Under the pieces are notes generated by a model. The model saw only the letters and a program-made list of their open reading frames with translations. It made no database searches and had not been told where the DNA came from. From assembly GCA_937892545.1 (NCBI GenBank), contig CALAFO010000016.1, forward strand, positions 1-64,000: a DNA stretch of 64,000 nt, in the 5' to 3' direction. Shown here piece by piece: positions 1 to 8,165 of the stretch (position 1 is the first letter of the stretch; the number at the start of each line of letters is the position of its first letter). The position numbers and the translations under genes were made by a program. Source of the DNA: Scatosoma sp002474405 (GTDB taxonomy: Bacteria > Bacillota > Clostridia > Christensenellales > Borkfalkiaceae).

Positions 1-12
1 CGTAGCCCATTT

Positions 13-47
13 TTGATTGAAATTTTCCACCGGAAATTTTCAATCAA
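13..47. repeat. Dispersed hairpin repeat (module A)
   Basis: A near-perfect inverted repeat whose arms begin TTGATTGAAA and end TTTTCAATCAA. Almost the same hairpin recurs at 1392-1434, 21490-21530 and 30867-30902, so it is a dispersed genomic element and not a gene-specific terminator. It lies upstream of the first gene of the window. Confidence 0.75.
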
Positions 48-147
48 GGGGCGTAACTTGTTTTCTATCCAAAATTTTTCAAACAAAAAGGGCAGTTCCA
101 AAAACAAATCCTCATTTAACAGCGCAAAATAAGGAGTTTCAAAAAAA

Positions 148-885
148 ATGTCTCGTACGGTATTCATTACAGACGGCAGCGAAGCCGCGTTCTACGCCGC
201 GGTTTTCCGCGCGTGGCAACGCCCGTCGGCGCATATCACTTCGGCAAAAAACTTTCAGCCGCTCATTACCGACGAAGTCAAAACCGTATCGCAGGCGGAA
301 GAAGAAACGGCGGAGCAGTCGCGGCGGGTAAATTCGGCGCTTTTGCAAATCGATGCGCGCGCCGTTTCCGAAATCCGCCATATCCTTGCAAGCGGAAATA
401 TTCAGAAAGAACAAATCGCGTATCTGTATCTGAAAGAGATTTTCCGTTACCGCGCCCCCGCGCGCGATAAAACGTATCTCGGCTGCGTGCGCGCCGCCAC
501 GGACGTGCTGCACGCCATCGGCAAAGAAATCGAACATTTAAAAGGCTTCATCCGCTTCCGCGAAACCGCGGCGGGAGTATATTACGCCGCTTGCGCCCCG
601 GATAACGATATTCTGCCGCAGCTCGCCCGCCACTTTATCGGCAGGCTTGCCTGCCCGTTTATTCTGCACGATATCTCCCGCGCCTACGCGCTTTGTTACA
701 ACGGCGCCGCGGTGGCAAGAATCGAAGCGGCGGAAGCCGACGTTCCCCTTTCCGCTTCCGAAGAAGAATTTGCCGCGCTGTGGGCAAGCTATTATCAGAA
801 CGTCGCCATCCGCGCCCGCACGAATCCGAAGCTGCAAGATCGGCTCATGCCCCGCAGATACCGCAAATTCATGCCGGAAACATAA
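148..885 (+). CDS. TIGR03915/DUF4130 family putative DNA metabolism protein
   Basis: A 245-residue protein that fits the TIGR03915 family (DUF4130 domain) over its whole length. The clearest signs are the central TYLGCVRAA segment, the HFIGRL segment and the C-terminal LMPRRYRKFMPE, which closes members of this family. In other Clostridia the family is encoded beside a SplB-like radical SAM protein (TIGR03916) and a DNA repair or modification role is suspected but, to my knowledge, unproven. The radical SAM partner is not in this window; it may lie just upstream of base 1. The ATG at 148 is preceded by AAGGAG at 12-nt distance. The gene stands alone here, since the next 800 bases hold only repeats. 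Confidence 0.8.
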   Translation: MSRTVFITDGSEAAFYAAVFRAWQRPSAHITSAKNFQPLITDEVKTVSQAEEETAEQSRRVNSALLQIDARAVSEIRHILASGNIQKEQIAYLYLKEIFRYRAPARDKTYLGCVRAATDVLHAIGKEIEHLKGFIRFRETAAGVYYAACAPDNDILPQLARHFIGRLACPFILHDISRAYALCYNGAAVARIEAAEADVPLSASEEEFAALWASYYQNVAIRARTNPKLQDRLMPRRYRKFMPET

Positions 886-906
886 GCCATTCCCCCGCCT
901 CGGAAA

Positions 907-1530
907 TTCTCTTTTCTTGCTTTCCCCTTCGGGCAGGCTTCGCCTGTTTCGTAACGGACTGTCGCTTATCGTTTGTATTTTTAGTTTTTGCCTTTGATAT
1001 ACCCCTTGCTTTCCCCCCTTTGAGAAAACCTCTGTTCTCTTGCTTTCCCCTTCGGGGAAAGTGGCGAGCCTTTGCGAGCTGATAGAGGTCTATTTAAAAT
1101 TTCATCTTATATCAAGGCTTCCCCTGGGGGGGGGCTTTTCTTGCCGAACTGCCGTTTAGGCAGCTTCGGCAGCCTGCTGTCGCTGAAAGCGACTGATGAG
1201 GGGCAGTTGCCTTTACGATAAAGAACTTTTAAACAAACAGGCAATTAAAATAAAGCCGCTACGCGGCTTCCCCTTGCCTGAAAAAAATTCAGCAAACTTT
1301 ATTTTTTCAGCAAAAATGTGAAGCCTTTCCTTACGTCAAGGCTTCCCCCTGGGGGGAGGCTCCTTGCGAAGCAAGGTGGTGAGGGGCGTAGCCCCTTGAT
1401 TGAAATTTTCCACCGGAAATTTTCAATCAAGGGGCAACCGGAAAACGGTAAGCAATTTTTTCGCCCTCTCTTGCTTTCCCCTTCGAGGAAATTTCGTCGC
1501 CGTCGACGATAGAGGTCATACCGAGAGAGG
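907..1530. repeat. Composite dispersed repeat cluster
   Basis: Reference copy for the window's repeat family. Module B is a TTTCCCCTTCGGGGAAAG hairpin followed by a GAGAGAGG or GATAGAGG tail (about 907-1090 and 1470-1520). Module C is CTTCCCC then GGGGGG and a gene-like stem ending CTGATGAGGGGC (about 1118-1205 and 1345-1390). Module D contains TTCAGCAAACTT with CCTGAAAAAA (about 1275-1320). Module A is the hairpin at 1392-1434. Modules occur in either orientation. All space from 886 to 1696 is made of these units except about 1531-1696, where I see nothing. Open frames here are repeat-derived and show no protein features. Confidence 0.8.
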
Positions 1531-1696
1531 TCATTCGGCATCAAAAATTAAAAAGACTGTATTTCTATCTTTTTCGGATAGATTTACAGCCTTTCTTTTT
1601 CGGTTGTTTTTTACAGCCCCTTTTTCCGAAACACGCGTTTTTCCGAACCGCTTCTCCACAAAATCCCGTACGGCACAGAGCGGAAACTTCTACTCA

Positions 1697-2194
1697 TTAC
1701 ATTTTGTTTTCTTCCGAAGTCTCTTCGGGCATATCTTTCCGCGGCACAAATCCGCCGTACTTCGCCTTTCTTCTCGCGCGGAATTTTTCAGGCACGTCCT
1801 CGTCTTTCATCGCGGCGTGCACGGCGCAGGTTCCCGCCGCCGCGGCTGTTTCGTAATACCAGCGCTTATAATCCAGCATGGCAAGCGTGTCCTCGGCTTT
1901 TTTAATTTCGTCCTCCACCTTTTCGCGCTGGCGGTTAATCAAAGCCAGCCGCTTTTCAATCGTGCCGTCGCCTTCGATGCACCAGTCGATGAACTGTTTG
2001 ATTTCGCGGATAGACATCTTCGTGCTTTTCAGACATTCAATGGTTTTCAGCCATTCGAAATCGCTTTCCTTAAACACGCGGATTCCCCCGCCGGAACGCT
2101 CCACAAACGGCAACAGCCCCTCTTTATCGTAATATCGTAACGTAGAAGCCGCCACGCCCATAATTTCCGCCGCTTCGCCCACCGTATATAACAT
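1697..2194 (-). CDS. MerR family transcriptional regulator
   Basis: A 165-residue MerR regulator. Residues 1-70 form the winged helix-turn-helix, opening MLYTVGEAAEIMGVAAST and continuing LRYYDKEGLLPF. Residues 75-125 form the long dimerisation helix. The C-terminal tail carries a single Cys (GTCAVH) and no CxxC metal-binding loop, which points to organic or oxidative effectors more than heavy metals; that is inference. It is divergent from the aldo/keto reductase-cupin-flavodoxin set at 2954-4847. The promoter of that set has the 19-bp spacer and dyad that MerR proteins act on, so those genes are the likely targets. An AAAGGAG motif precedes the ATG. Confidence 0.9.
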   Translation of the reverse strand: MLYTVGEAAEIMGVAASTLRYYDKEGLLPFVERSGGGIRVFKESDFEWLKTIECLKSTKMSIREIKQFIDWCIEGDGTIEKRLALINRQREKVEDEIKKAEDTLAMLDYKRWYYETAAAAGTCAVHAAMKDEDVPEKFRARRKAKYGGFVPRKDMPEETSEENKM

Positions 2195-2224
2195 AATTTT
2201 GTTCTCCTTTATTTTACTTCTTTA

Positions 2225-2850
2225 TTTTACTTTGCTTTTCTTTTGCTTTCCATTTTATTTCTATATTCTTTTTTCCCCGCCGCGCTTTCCCCTTTGCCGC
2301 CGTTGCTATTTTCCAACCGCTCCCGTAGAGTTATCGCCCGTCGCCTCTCAATTCGTCCGCACCCTCGTGCCGCCATTTCTCACACCTTCTCATGCCGCCT
2401 TGCCTTTCCGCGCCCTTGCCGCCTTTGTCTTTCACTTCTTTTTGTTCCCTACACCCGTCCGCCCTACGTACCATCCGCGCCACTCGCGCCCTTGTTCTCC
2501 TCGTTTTTCACCTCTTCTCGCGCCCTCGCGCCACCTTGCCTTACGCCTTTCCGCCCTCGCAGACCTTGTCTTTCACTTCTTTTTGCTCTCGCGTCCACCC
2601 TGCGCGCCACCCGCGCCGCTCGCGCCCTTGTTCTCCTCGTTTTTTACCTCTTCCCGCGCCCTCGCGCCTCCTTGCCTTACACCTTCTCGCGCCGCCGCCC
2701 TTTCCTTACTCTTCTCTTCGCGCCCCGTTCCTCACTTTCCCCATTCCCGTGCACCCATTCCCGTGCGCCCGTTCTTCACATTTCTCTGTTTCCCACGCGC
2801 CCGTTTCCGCGCCGTTTCCGAAAAATTCTCAAAAAATTTTCCGTTTTCCC
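2225..2850. repeat. Pyrimidine-rich region with 136-141 bp imperfect tandem repeat
   Basis: The plus strand is almost entirely C and T for about 600 bases. Two long units align with each other: GTCTTTCACTTCTTTTTG occurs at 2427 and 2568, and CTTGTTCTCCTCGTTTTT at 2491 and 2627. A third partial unit follows. Open frames over it are low-complexity (Phe, Ser, Pro, Arg-rich) and not credible genes. It separates the MerR gene from its presumed target promoter. Confidence 0.75.
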
Positions 2851-2861
2851 CCTTCATTTGC

Positions 2862-2892
2862 TTGACTTAAACTTAACTTTAAGTTGTAGAAT
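2862..2892 (+). promoter_or_regulatory. MerR-type promoter with 19-bp spacer and dyad operator
   Basis: A -35 TTGACT (2862-2867) and a -10 TAGAAT (2887-2892) are separated by 19 bp, the over-long spacing characteristic of MerR-activated promoters. The spacer holds a perfect dyad, AACTTA (2870-2875), four bases, TAAGTT (2880-2885). It drives the reductase gene starting at 2954. Confidence 0.8.
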
Positions 2893-2953
2893 AAGAATAA
2901 CAATACCGATTATAACAGGTATTTCAGAAAAAGTCAACGGGAGGAAGAAGAAA

Positions 2954-3841
2954 ATGCAAAATATTTTAAACGAAACGTACACGCTGGCAAACGGCGTAAA
3001 AATCCCGAAGTTAGGGCTCGGCACGTGGCTCACGGAAAACGCCCGGTGCGCAGCCGCCGTCGAAGCGGCGATATCCGTCGGCTACCGCCATATCGATACG
3101 GCGCAGGCGTACGGCAACGAAGCGGGCGTAGGCGAGGGCGTGCGGGCGGCAATCCGCAGTGGCAAAATTCCGCGCGAAGCGCTGTTCATCACCAGCAAAG
3201 TGGCGGCGGAAAACAAAACGTACGAAAGCGCGGCAAAATCCATCGACGAAACCCTTGAAAAAACCGGGCTTTCCTACCTCGATATGATGATTATCCACAG
3301 CCCGCAGCCCTGGAAAGAATTCCGCGGCGAAAACCGCTATTTCGAAGAAAACAAAGCGGTCTGGAAAGCGCTGGAAGATGCATACCGCGCGGGCAAACTC
3401 CGCGCCATCGGCGTTTCCAATTTCCTTACCGACGATCTCGAAAGCCTGCTCGGCAGCTGCGAAATCCGCCCGATGGTCAACCAGATTTTAACGCACGTCG
3501 GCAGCACTCCGCTCGAACTCATCGATTTCTGCAAAGCGCAGGGCATTCTTACGGAAGCCTACTCCCCCATCGCGCACGGCGCGGCGCTTTCCAATCCGCT
3601 CATCGTGAAAACGGCGGAAAAATACGGCGTTTCCCCCGCCCGCCTCTGCATCCGATACACCCTGCAACTGGGCATGGTATCGCTGCCGAAAGCTTCCAAC
3701 CCCGAACATATCCGCCAGAACGCCGAACTCGATTTCACGATTTCCGACGGCGACATGCTTCTTTTGAAAAACGCCGAAAAATTCAAAAACGCCGACTACG
3801 GCGCTTCCGGCGCGTTCCCCGTATTCGGCGGAAAATTATAA
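2954..3841 (+). CDS. Aldo/keto reductase
   Basis: A 295-residue NADPH-dependent aldo/keto reductase, the usual size for the family. It opens with the substrate strand VKIPKLGLGTWL and has the catalytic tetrad in order: Asp in YRHIDTAQAYGNE with the following Tyr, Lys in ITSKV, and His in MMIIHSPQPW. The cofactor-binding IGVSNF and the late segment SLPKASNPEHI are present. The start is the ATG at 2954 because a GGGAGG site sits 9 bases before it; the frame is open further upstream only through low-complexity DNA. It is the first gene of a three-gene set with a cupin and a flavodoxin and probably detoxifies reactive carbonyls or quinones under MerR control. Confidence 0.93.
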   Translation: MQNILNETYTLANGVKIPKLGLGTWLTENARCAAAVEAAISVGYRHIDTAQAYGNEAGVGEGVRAAIRSGKIPREALFITSKVAAENKTYESAAKSIDETLEKTGLSYLDMMIIHSPQPWKEFRGENRYFEENKAVWKALEDAYRAGKLRAIGVSNFLTDDLESLLGSCEIRPMVNQILTHVGSTPLELIDFCKAQGILTEAYSPIAHGAALSNPLIVKTAEKYGVSPARLCIRYTLQLGMVSLPKASNPEHIRQNAELDFTISDGDMLLLKNAEKFKNADYGASGAFPVFGGKL

Positions 3842-3938
3842 CCTCGGCAAATGATAACCGCGAAAAATAACAAGCGCTTGCAAAGCGCATAAAAAGCCTT
3901 ATCCACAATCAAAACACAACGCAAAAGGAGACAAAAAA

Positions 3939-4358
3939 ATGAAAATCGCAACGAAAGAAGAGCTTGAAAACAACATGCAATTCCCCGCGGGCGGCGAAAA
4001 CGTCGCGTTCGCGCAGTATTTCACGGGCAAATGCTACCTGAATATGCTCACGAAAACGTCGAAAGTCGGCGTCGCCAACGTAACGTTCGCGCCCGGCTGC
4101 CGCAATTCGTGGCACATTCACCACAAGGGCGGACAACTTCTGCTCGTGCTGGCGGGCGAGGGCTGGTATCAGGAATCCGGCAAACCCGCGCAGGCGTTAA
4201 AAGCGGGCGACATGGTGGAAATCCCGCCCGAAGTCAAACACTGGCACGGCGCCTCGAAAGATTCGTGGTTCGCGCACCTTGCCGTCGAAATTCCCGCGGA
4301 GGGCGCCTCCAACGAATGGCTCGAACCCGTTTCCGACGCGGAATACGATAACTTATAA
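3939..4358 (+). CDS. Cupin domain protein
   Basis: A 139-residue single-domain cupin. Motif 1 is the segment NSWHIHHKGGQLLLVLAGEG (metal-binding His pair and a Gln at the usual Glu position) and motif 2 is MVEIPPEVKHWHG. Small cupins of this type occur beside aldo/keto reductases and flavodoxins in stress-induced clusters of Clostridia; their reaction is rarely known. An AAAAGGAG site precedes the ATG. The gene lies 97 bases after the reductase and 12 bases before the flavodoxin gene, so co-transcription is likely. Confidence 0.85.
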   Translation: MKIATKEELENNMQFPAGGENVAFAQYFTGKCYLNMLTKTSKVGVANVTFAPGCRNSWHIHHKGGQLLLVLAGEGWYQESGKPAQALKAGDMVEIPPEVKHWHGASKDSWFAHLAVEIPAEGASNEWLEPVSDAEYDNL

Positions 4359-4370
4359 AGAGGTAACGTC

Positions 4371-4847
4371 ATGAAAATTTTAACGGTTTATTATTCGCTC
4401 GGCGGCAACACGAAAAAAATCGCCGAAACAGTGCGGCAAACGCTCGGCGGCGACATCGCCGAAATCAAAACGACGCGCCCCTACCCCGCCGATTACGATA
4501 CCACGGTGGAACAGGGCGCCGACGAAGTGAAGCGCGGCTACAAGCCGGAAATCGAACCGCTCGGCGTAAACGTCGCCGATTACGATACGATTGTACTCGG
4601 TACGCCCGTGTGGTGGTACACGTTTGCGCCCGCCGTGAAAACGTTTCTGGAAAACAACGATTTTTCGGGCAAAAAGGCATACGTGTTCGCCACGAACGGC
4701 GGCTGGATCGGGCACACGTTCAAAGACGTGCAGAAAGCCTGCGGCGAAAACTGCGCGGTAGGCAAAGGCTTAAACCTGCGTTTCGACGGCACGGAAATGC
4801 GCACCGCCGAATCGGAACTTTCCGGTTGGCTGAAAACCATCCGCTGA
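4371..4847 (+). CDS. Flavodoxin
   Basis: A 158-residue flavodoxin-like protein. The phosphate-binding loop is YYSLGGNTKKIAE near residue 7, and the isoalloxazine-binding loops are GTPVWWYTFAPAV and FATNGGWIGHTF. Flavodoxins carry single electrons on FMN. Size and the conserved WW-containing loop fit the flavodoxin_4 group, often found with quinone or carbonyl stress genes. A GAGG motif precedes the start 12 bases after the cupin stop. It closes the presumed MerR-controlled operon. Confidence 0.9.
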   Translation: MKILTVYYSLGGNTKKIAETVRQTLGGDIAEIKTTRPYPADYDTTVEQGADEVKRGYKPEIEPLGVNVADYDTIVLGTPVWWYTFAPAVKTFLENNDFSGKKAYVFATNGGWIGHTFKDVQKACGENCAVGKGLNLRFDGTEMRTAESELSGWLKTIR

Positions 4848-4857
4848 CAGCTTCCCC

Positions 4858-5150
4858 ATTCGGGCAGGCTGTCTCTTGCTTTCCCCTTCGGGGAGAGTGG
4901 CGCATAGCGCCGAGAGAGGATAAATAAAAAATTGCCTATTTCATAGGCTTCCCCTTGGGGGGAAGCTGTCTGTGAAACAGACTGATGAGGGGCGCAACTT
5001 GTTTTCCGTTGCCACTTTCTCTCTCGCTTTCCCATTGGGGCACACTGTCTCTCGCTTTCCCCTTTTTCGCTTTTTCTCCTGAGAGAGAAAAGCGCGAAAA
5101 AACCTACGGTAGCGGGGAAAGTGTCGGCTCCGCCGACGATAGAGGTCAAA
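4858..5150. repeat. Composite dispersed repeat
   Basis: Two B modules flank a C module (CTTCCCCTTGGGGGGAAGCT to CTGATGAGGGGC at 4949-4992). The element fills the space between the convergent flavodoxin and HtrA genes. Bases 5151-5315 show no further feature. Confidence 0.7.
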
Positions 5151-5315
5151 TTTCCCCCCATCTCTCCCATAAAACGCCAAAGCGGCGGCAAGAATTTTCT
5201 TGCCGCCGCCTGTTTTTTCTGTTATTTCGTTATATCATCGTCCGATGCTTACTTTTTGCCCGGTTCTTTTTGCAAAGCTTTGCTTCTTCGCAAAATTCCG
5301 CCCGCCGAACAGCGC

Positions 5316-6791
5316 TCAGCCGATTGTTTTCATCTCGTTTTTCGAAATTTCAAACGTAAGCGTAACGTTCTCGCCGCCGCGTTTCACCTCTACCTGCATC
5401 GTATCGCCCGCGCGCACGTGCAGCAACGCGTTCGAAAAATCCGCCCGCGTGTTCACCGTAATCGCCGTAACTTCCGTTCCGGAACGAAGAATTTTCACCG
5501 CAAGAATTTCATCGTCCACCTTAAACTGTTCCGCGCCGATTCCCGCGTCCGTCGAACCTTTTGCCGATACGGAAGAAACCCGCACCGTTTCCGTAAGCAC
5601 CAGCTTGCTCTTCGTCTCGTCCCATACGCTCGTCTGCGCCTCCGAAGAAGTTACAATGCCGAAATAAGGTTTGTACCCCTTGCCGCCGTTATCGATAATA
5701 TTGTTCGCCACCGCTTCCACGTCGGCAATCGGCAGCGCATAGCCCATGTTTTCCACCGACGTCCCCGAAGAAGAAGTCGTCGTTTTCGCGTTCACGATGC
5801 CCACCAGCTCGCCCTGCGCGTTGAACAATCCGCCGCCCGAATTACCGGGGTTAATCGCAGTATCCGTGCGCAGCACGTGGAAAGTCGTGGTCGTTTCGTC
5901 GTCCGCCGCCGTCATCGTAATGTATTCCGATTCCACCGAAACAACGCCCTGCGAAACGGAAATACCGCTGCCCGACGGATTGCCTATCGCATACACCTTT
6001 TCGCCCACGGTAACGCCGTTTTTCGCTGTTCTCACCGCCGTCGCGGTGCCCGCCTCGGCAGCCTTTTTCAGGTTTTCGTCGCCTTCCACTTTCAGAACGG
6101 CTACGTCGTACAGCATCGAACCGCCCGCATAGCTCGCTTTAATCGCCGTGCCGTATGCGTCCGTGAATCCCGTTACGTTCCCGAATCGATCCGTCTGGGA
6201 AGCAATACCGGAACATCCGTACAGATAAATGAAAATATTGTCGTTGCTCACGATTTTCGGACCGTTATATCCGCCCGAATACTGCGGATTCTGCGCGTCC
6301 GCGCTGTATAACACGTGGTAATTCGTAATGATGTACGCGTTACCGTTTTTCAGCGATTCTTCGTTCGTCGCATAAATCACGCCGCTGCCCGCCGACATGC
6401 CCCAGCCGTACGCACGGTTGGAAGAACTGTACGTGTACATACCGCAGTATACCGAAACGGCGGAAGTCAGATTTTCGGCAATCTGCTTCGTATTGTTGTT
6501 TTCGTTGTAATCGACGGTGAGGTATTCCTTTAAAAAGTCGTCGAAAGATTTGCCTTGATTGCCGTCCTGCGCCAGCCAGGCTTCGTAAATTTCGTTGATG
6601 GTAGGAGATTTCGCGCTTTCCCCGTCGGAGCCTTTCAGGCTGGCAAGCCACTCCTGTTCCGTCCCCACAAAACCGTTTTTCACGGCAACGTCGTAGGCGG
6701 TCTGCGCTTCCAGATTGCACGCGGAAAAGCCGAGCACGGAAACGCCGGCAAGCGCGGCGCAGATAAGAGTTTTAAACGTTCTTTTTTTCAT
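5316..6791 (-). CDS. HtrA/DegP-like S1C serine protease, lipoprotein
   Basis: A 491-residue surface protease. The N-terminus is a lipoprotein signal ending LGFSAC. Two short Firmicute-type motifs follow (GTEQEWLASLKG and a related AWLAQDGNQGKSFDDFL). The trypsin-like domain shows His in TNYHVL, Asp in YDVAVLKVEG and Ser in GNSGGGLFNAQGELVGI, with GNPSGSG between. A PDZ-like domain with DEILAVKILRSG occupies the last 100 residues. HtrA proteases degrade or refold misfolded envelope proteins. I start at 6791 (MKKRTFKTL) because GAGGAGAG precedes it; an ATG 11 codons upstream has no site. Monocistronic as seen. Confidence 0.9.
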   Translation of the reverse strand: MKKRTFKTLICAALAGVSVLGFSACNLEAQTAYDVAVKNGFVGTEQEWLASLKGSDGESAKSPTINEIYEAWLAQDGNQGKSFDDFLKEYLTVDYNENNNTKQIAENLTSAVSVYCGMYTYSSSNRAYGWGMSAGSGVIYATNEESLKNGNAYIITNYHVLYSADAQNPQYSGGYNGPKIVSNDNIFIYLYGCSGIASQTDRFGNVTGFTDAYGTAIKASYAGGSMLYDVAVLKVEGDENLKKAAEAGTATAVRTAKNGVTVGEKVYAIGNPSGSGISVSQGVVSVESEYITMTAADDETTTTFHVLRTDTAINPGNSGGGLFNAQGELVGIVNAKTTTSSSGTSVENMGYALPIADVEAVANNIIDNGGKGYKPYFGIVTSSEAQTSVWDETKSKLVLTETVRVSSVSAKGSTDAGIGAEQFKVDDEILAVKILRSGTEVTAITVNTRADFSNALLHVRAGDTMQVEVKRGGENVTLTFEISKNEMKTIG

Positions 6792-6924
6792 ATCTCGTTT
6801 CTCTCCTCTGTGTTTTTTACACAAAACAATATACGCTGAAAATTCGTATACGATTTTACGATTTTTTGAAATTTTCGTGAAATTTCCTTTTTATAGCTTT
6901 TCCTTTCGGTTAATAAGGCATTAT

Positions 6925-7130
6925 TCCCCTTGCTTTCCCCTTCGGGCAGGCTTCGCCTGTTTCTTATGCCATACTTCTCGCTATCCCCCTTTGAGGTACC
7001 CTTGCTTTCCCTTTCGGGGAGAGTGGCGGCGAAGCCGCCGAGAGAGGTCAATTTAAAATTTCGCCTTATGTCAAGGCTTCCCCTTGGGGGGAAGCTGTCG
7101 CTGAAAGCGACTGATGAGGGGCAGCCGGAA
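6925..7130. repeat. Composite dispersed repeat
   Basis: Modules B (6930-7050) and C (7072-7125) sit in the spacer between the HtrA and HD-domain genes. The rest of 6792-7185 is AT-rich and holds nothing I can name. Confidence 0.7.
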
Positions 7131-7185
7131 AGCGGTCAGCACCTTGTTCGCCAGCCCCTCGCTTTCCCATTTCCACCAAACTTCC

Positions 7186-7800
7186 CTACAAACTCTCCAG
7201 CTCGTCCAGCGTCAATTCGTACGCCGGAATAAATTTCTCGAAGAAATATTCCACTTCCGGCATGTTGCGGGAATGTAAATCCGCCTCGATGGAAGCTTTC
7301 GCTTTCAGAAATTCCGCATTTCCGCCGCGCAATTCTTCCAGACACTTCACATACGCCGCAAAGCGGTCCGCCGCTTTCATAATCTTATATTCTTCGCTGT
7401 TTTCGTCCGCAAATACGTACGGCGCCACGCTTTCCCGAAGTTCCGCGGGCAACGTCGCCACCAGCTTTTCGCATGCCAGCTTTTCAAGGCTTTTGTATTC
7501 GCCCTGTATGCCGCGGTTGTAATATTTCACGGGCGTGGGCAAATCCCCCGTCATCACTTCCGAAGTTTCGTGGTATACGGCGTACAGCACCGCCTTTCCC
7601 TCGTCCGCGTGCCCGCCGTACAGCGTGTTTTTAATCGCGCACAGCGCGTGCGTAATCAGCGCCACGCACTGAGAATGTTCCATAATGTTCTCGTCGCGCG
7701 TGCAGCGCATCAGCGGCCAGCGGCGGATGAATTTCATCCTGTCCAGATAGGCGTAAAAATCGAATCTGCCCTTTTCTCCGTTCGTTTCCTTCGTCTGCAT
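7186..7800 (-). CDS. HD domain 5'-nucleotidase, YfbR-like
   Basis: A 204-residue HD-domain phosphohydrolase. The metal ligands are His in IMEHSQCVA, the HE pair in VYHETSEVMTGDLPTPVKYY, and Asp in ADRFAAYVKCLEEL. The TSEVMTGDLPTPVK segment is the hallmark of YfbR-type 5'-deoxynucleotidases, which dephosphorylate deoxynucleoside monophosphates in pyrimidine salvage. The start at 7800 is chosen for the perfect GGAGGAATTT before the ATG; 25 further upstream codons lie in frame and overlap the divergent thiT promoter. Divergently transcribed from the thiamine transporter. Confidence 0.88.
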   Translation of the reverse strand: MQTKETNGEKGRFDFYAYLDRMKFIRRWPLMRCTRDENIMEHSQCVALITHALCAIKNTLYGGHADEGKAVLYAVYHETSEVMTGDLPTPVKYYNRGIQGEYKSLEKLACEKLVATLPAELRESVAPYVFADENSEEYKIMKAADRFAAYVKCLEELRGGNAEFLKAKASIEADLHSRNMPEVEYFFEKFIPAYELTLDELESL

Positions 7801-7868
7801 AAATTCCTCCGTAAAAGCTCGTATTTCCGTAAGTTTTGTAAATTTTTGCCGAAACGCTCGTTTTTTTG

Positions 7869-7897
7869 TTGACAAAGCGTATCGCTTGTTTTATAAT
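7869..7897 (+). promoter_or_regulatory. Consensus sigma-A promoter of thiT
   Basis: TTGACA (7869-7874) and TATAAT (7892-7897) with a 17-bp spacer. A perfect 8-bp inverted repeat, TTTGCAAG and CTTGCAAA (7902-7923), lies at the expected transcription start and could be an operator or the first hairpin of the leader. Confidence 0.88.
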
Positions 7898-7931
7898 ACT
7901 GTTTGCAAGTAAACGCTTGCAAATTAAATTT

Positions 7932-8020
7932 TATCCGTCGTGGGTGCTGTAAAAGGCTGAGATTATACCATTTGAATCGGACGGGACAATCCCCGAACGA
8001 AAGAACGATGTAACTACCTC
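7932..8020 (+). ncRNA. TPP riboswitch (THI element)
   Basis: The leader of the thiamine transporter gene holds the conserved GGGTGC (7942-7947) and GGCTGAGATTATACC (7955-7969) of the TPP aptamer. GAATCGG follows, then the P5-like GGGACAATCCCCG (7983-7995), matching the usual GG(A)TAATGCC-type loop. Thiamine pyrophosphate binding would favour the downstream terminator and shut off transport. The 3' half deviates from the textbook consensus, so exact ends are approximate. Confidence 0.85.
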
Positions 8021-8035
8021 TGTATGCTTTGTATT

Positions 8036-8063
8036 CCGCTCACGCGCTGCGTGTGCGGTTTTT
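8036..8063 (+). terminator. Intrinsic terminator, riboswitch expression platform
   Basis: Stem CCGC-T-CACGC, loop GCT, GCGTG-T-GCGG, then TTTTT. It lies after the TPP aptamer and about 100 bases before the thiT start, so control is probably by premature termination. Confidence 0.85.
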
Positions 8064-8165
8064 CATTATTTTATATACCTCACGCGGGCGGCGCGTAAAC
8101 GCAGAATCCTGCTTCGCCGGGGGCTTCCCGCAATTTTTCGTGCCGGACGGAAAGGAGAATCTTTT

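Noticed and set aside
1118..1210. CTGATGAG in the C modules as a hammerhead ribozyme core
   Set aside because: The required GAAA and cleavage-site elements with three stems do not line up in any copy; the match is limited to the short motif.
2199..2870. Frames over the C/T-rich repeat
   Set aside because: Low-complexity translation (Phe, Ser, Pro, Arg) that follows the repeat in more than one frame.
5121..6311. 396-codon plus-strand frame opposite the HtrA gene
   Set aside because: Arg/His-rich antisense shadow of a well-supported protease; no ribosome site or motif.
7902..7923. CRISPR-like or mobile-element terminal repeat
   Set aside because: Single copy; position at the transcription start fits an operator or leader hairpin better. 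No CRISPR array, insertion sequence or integrase was seen anywhere in the window.
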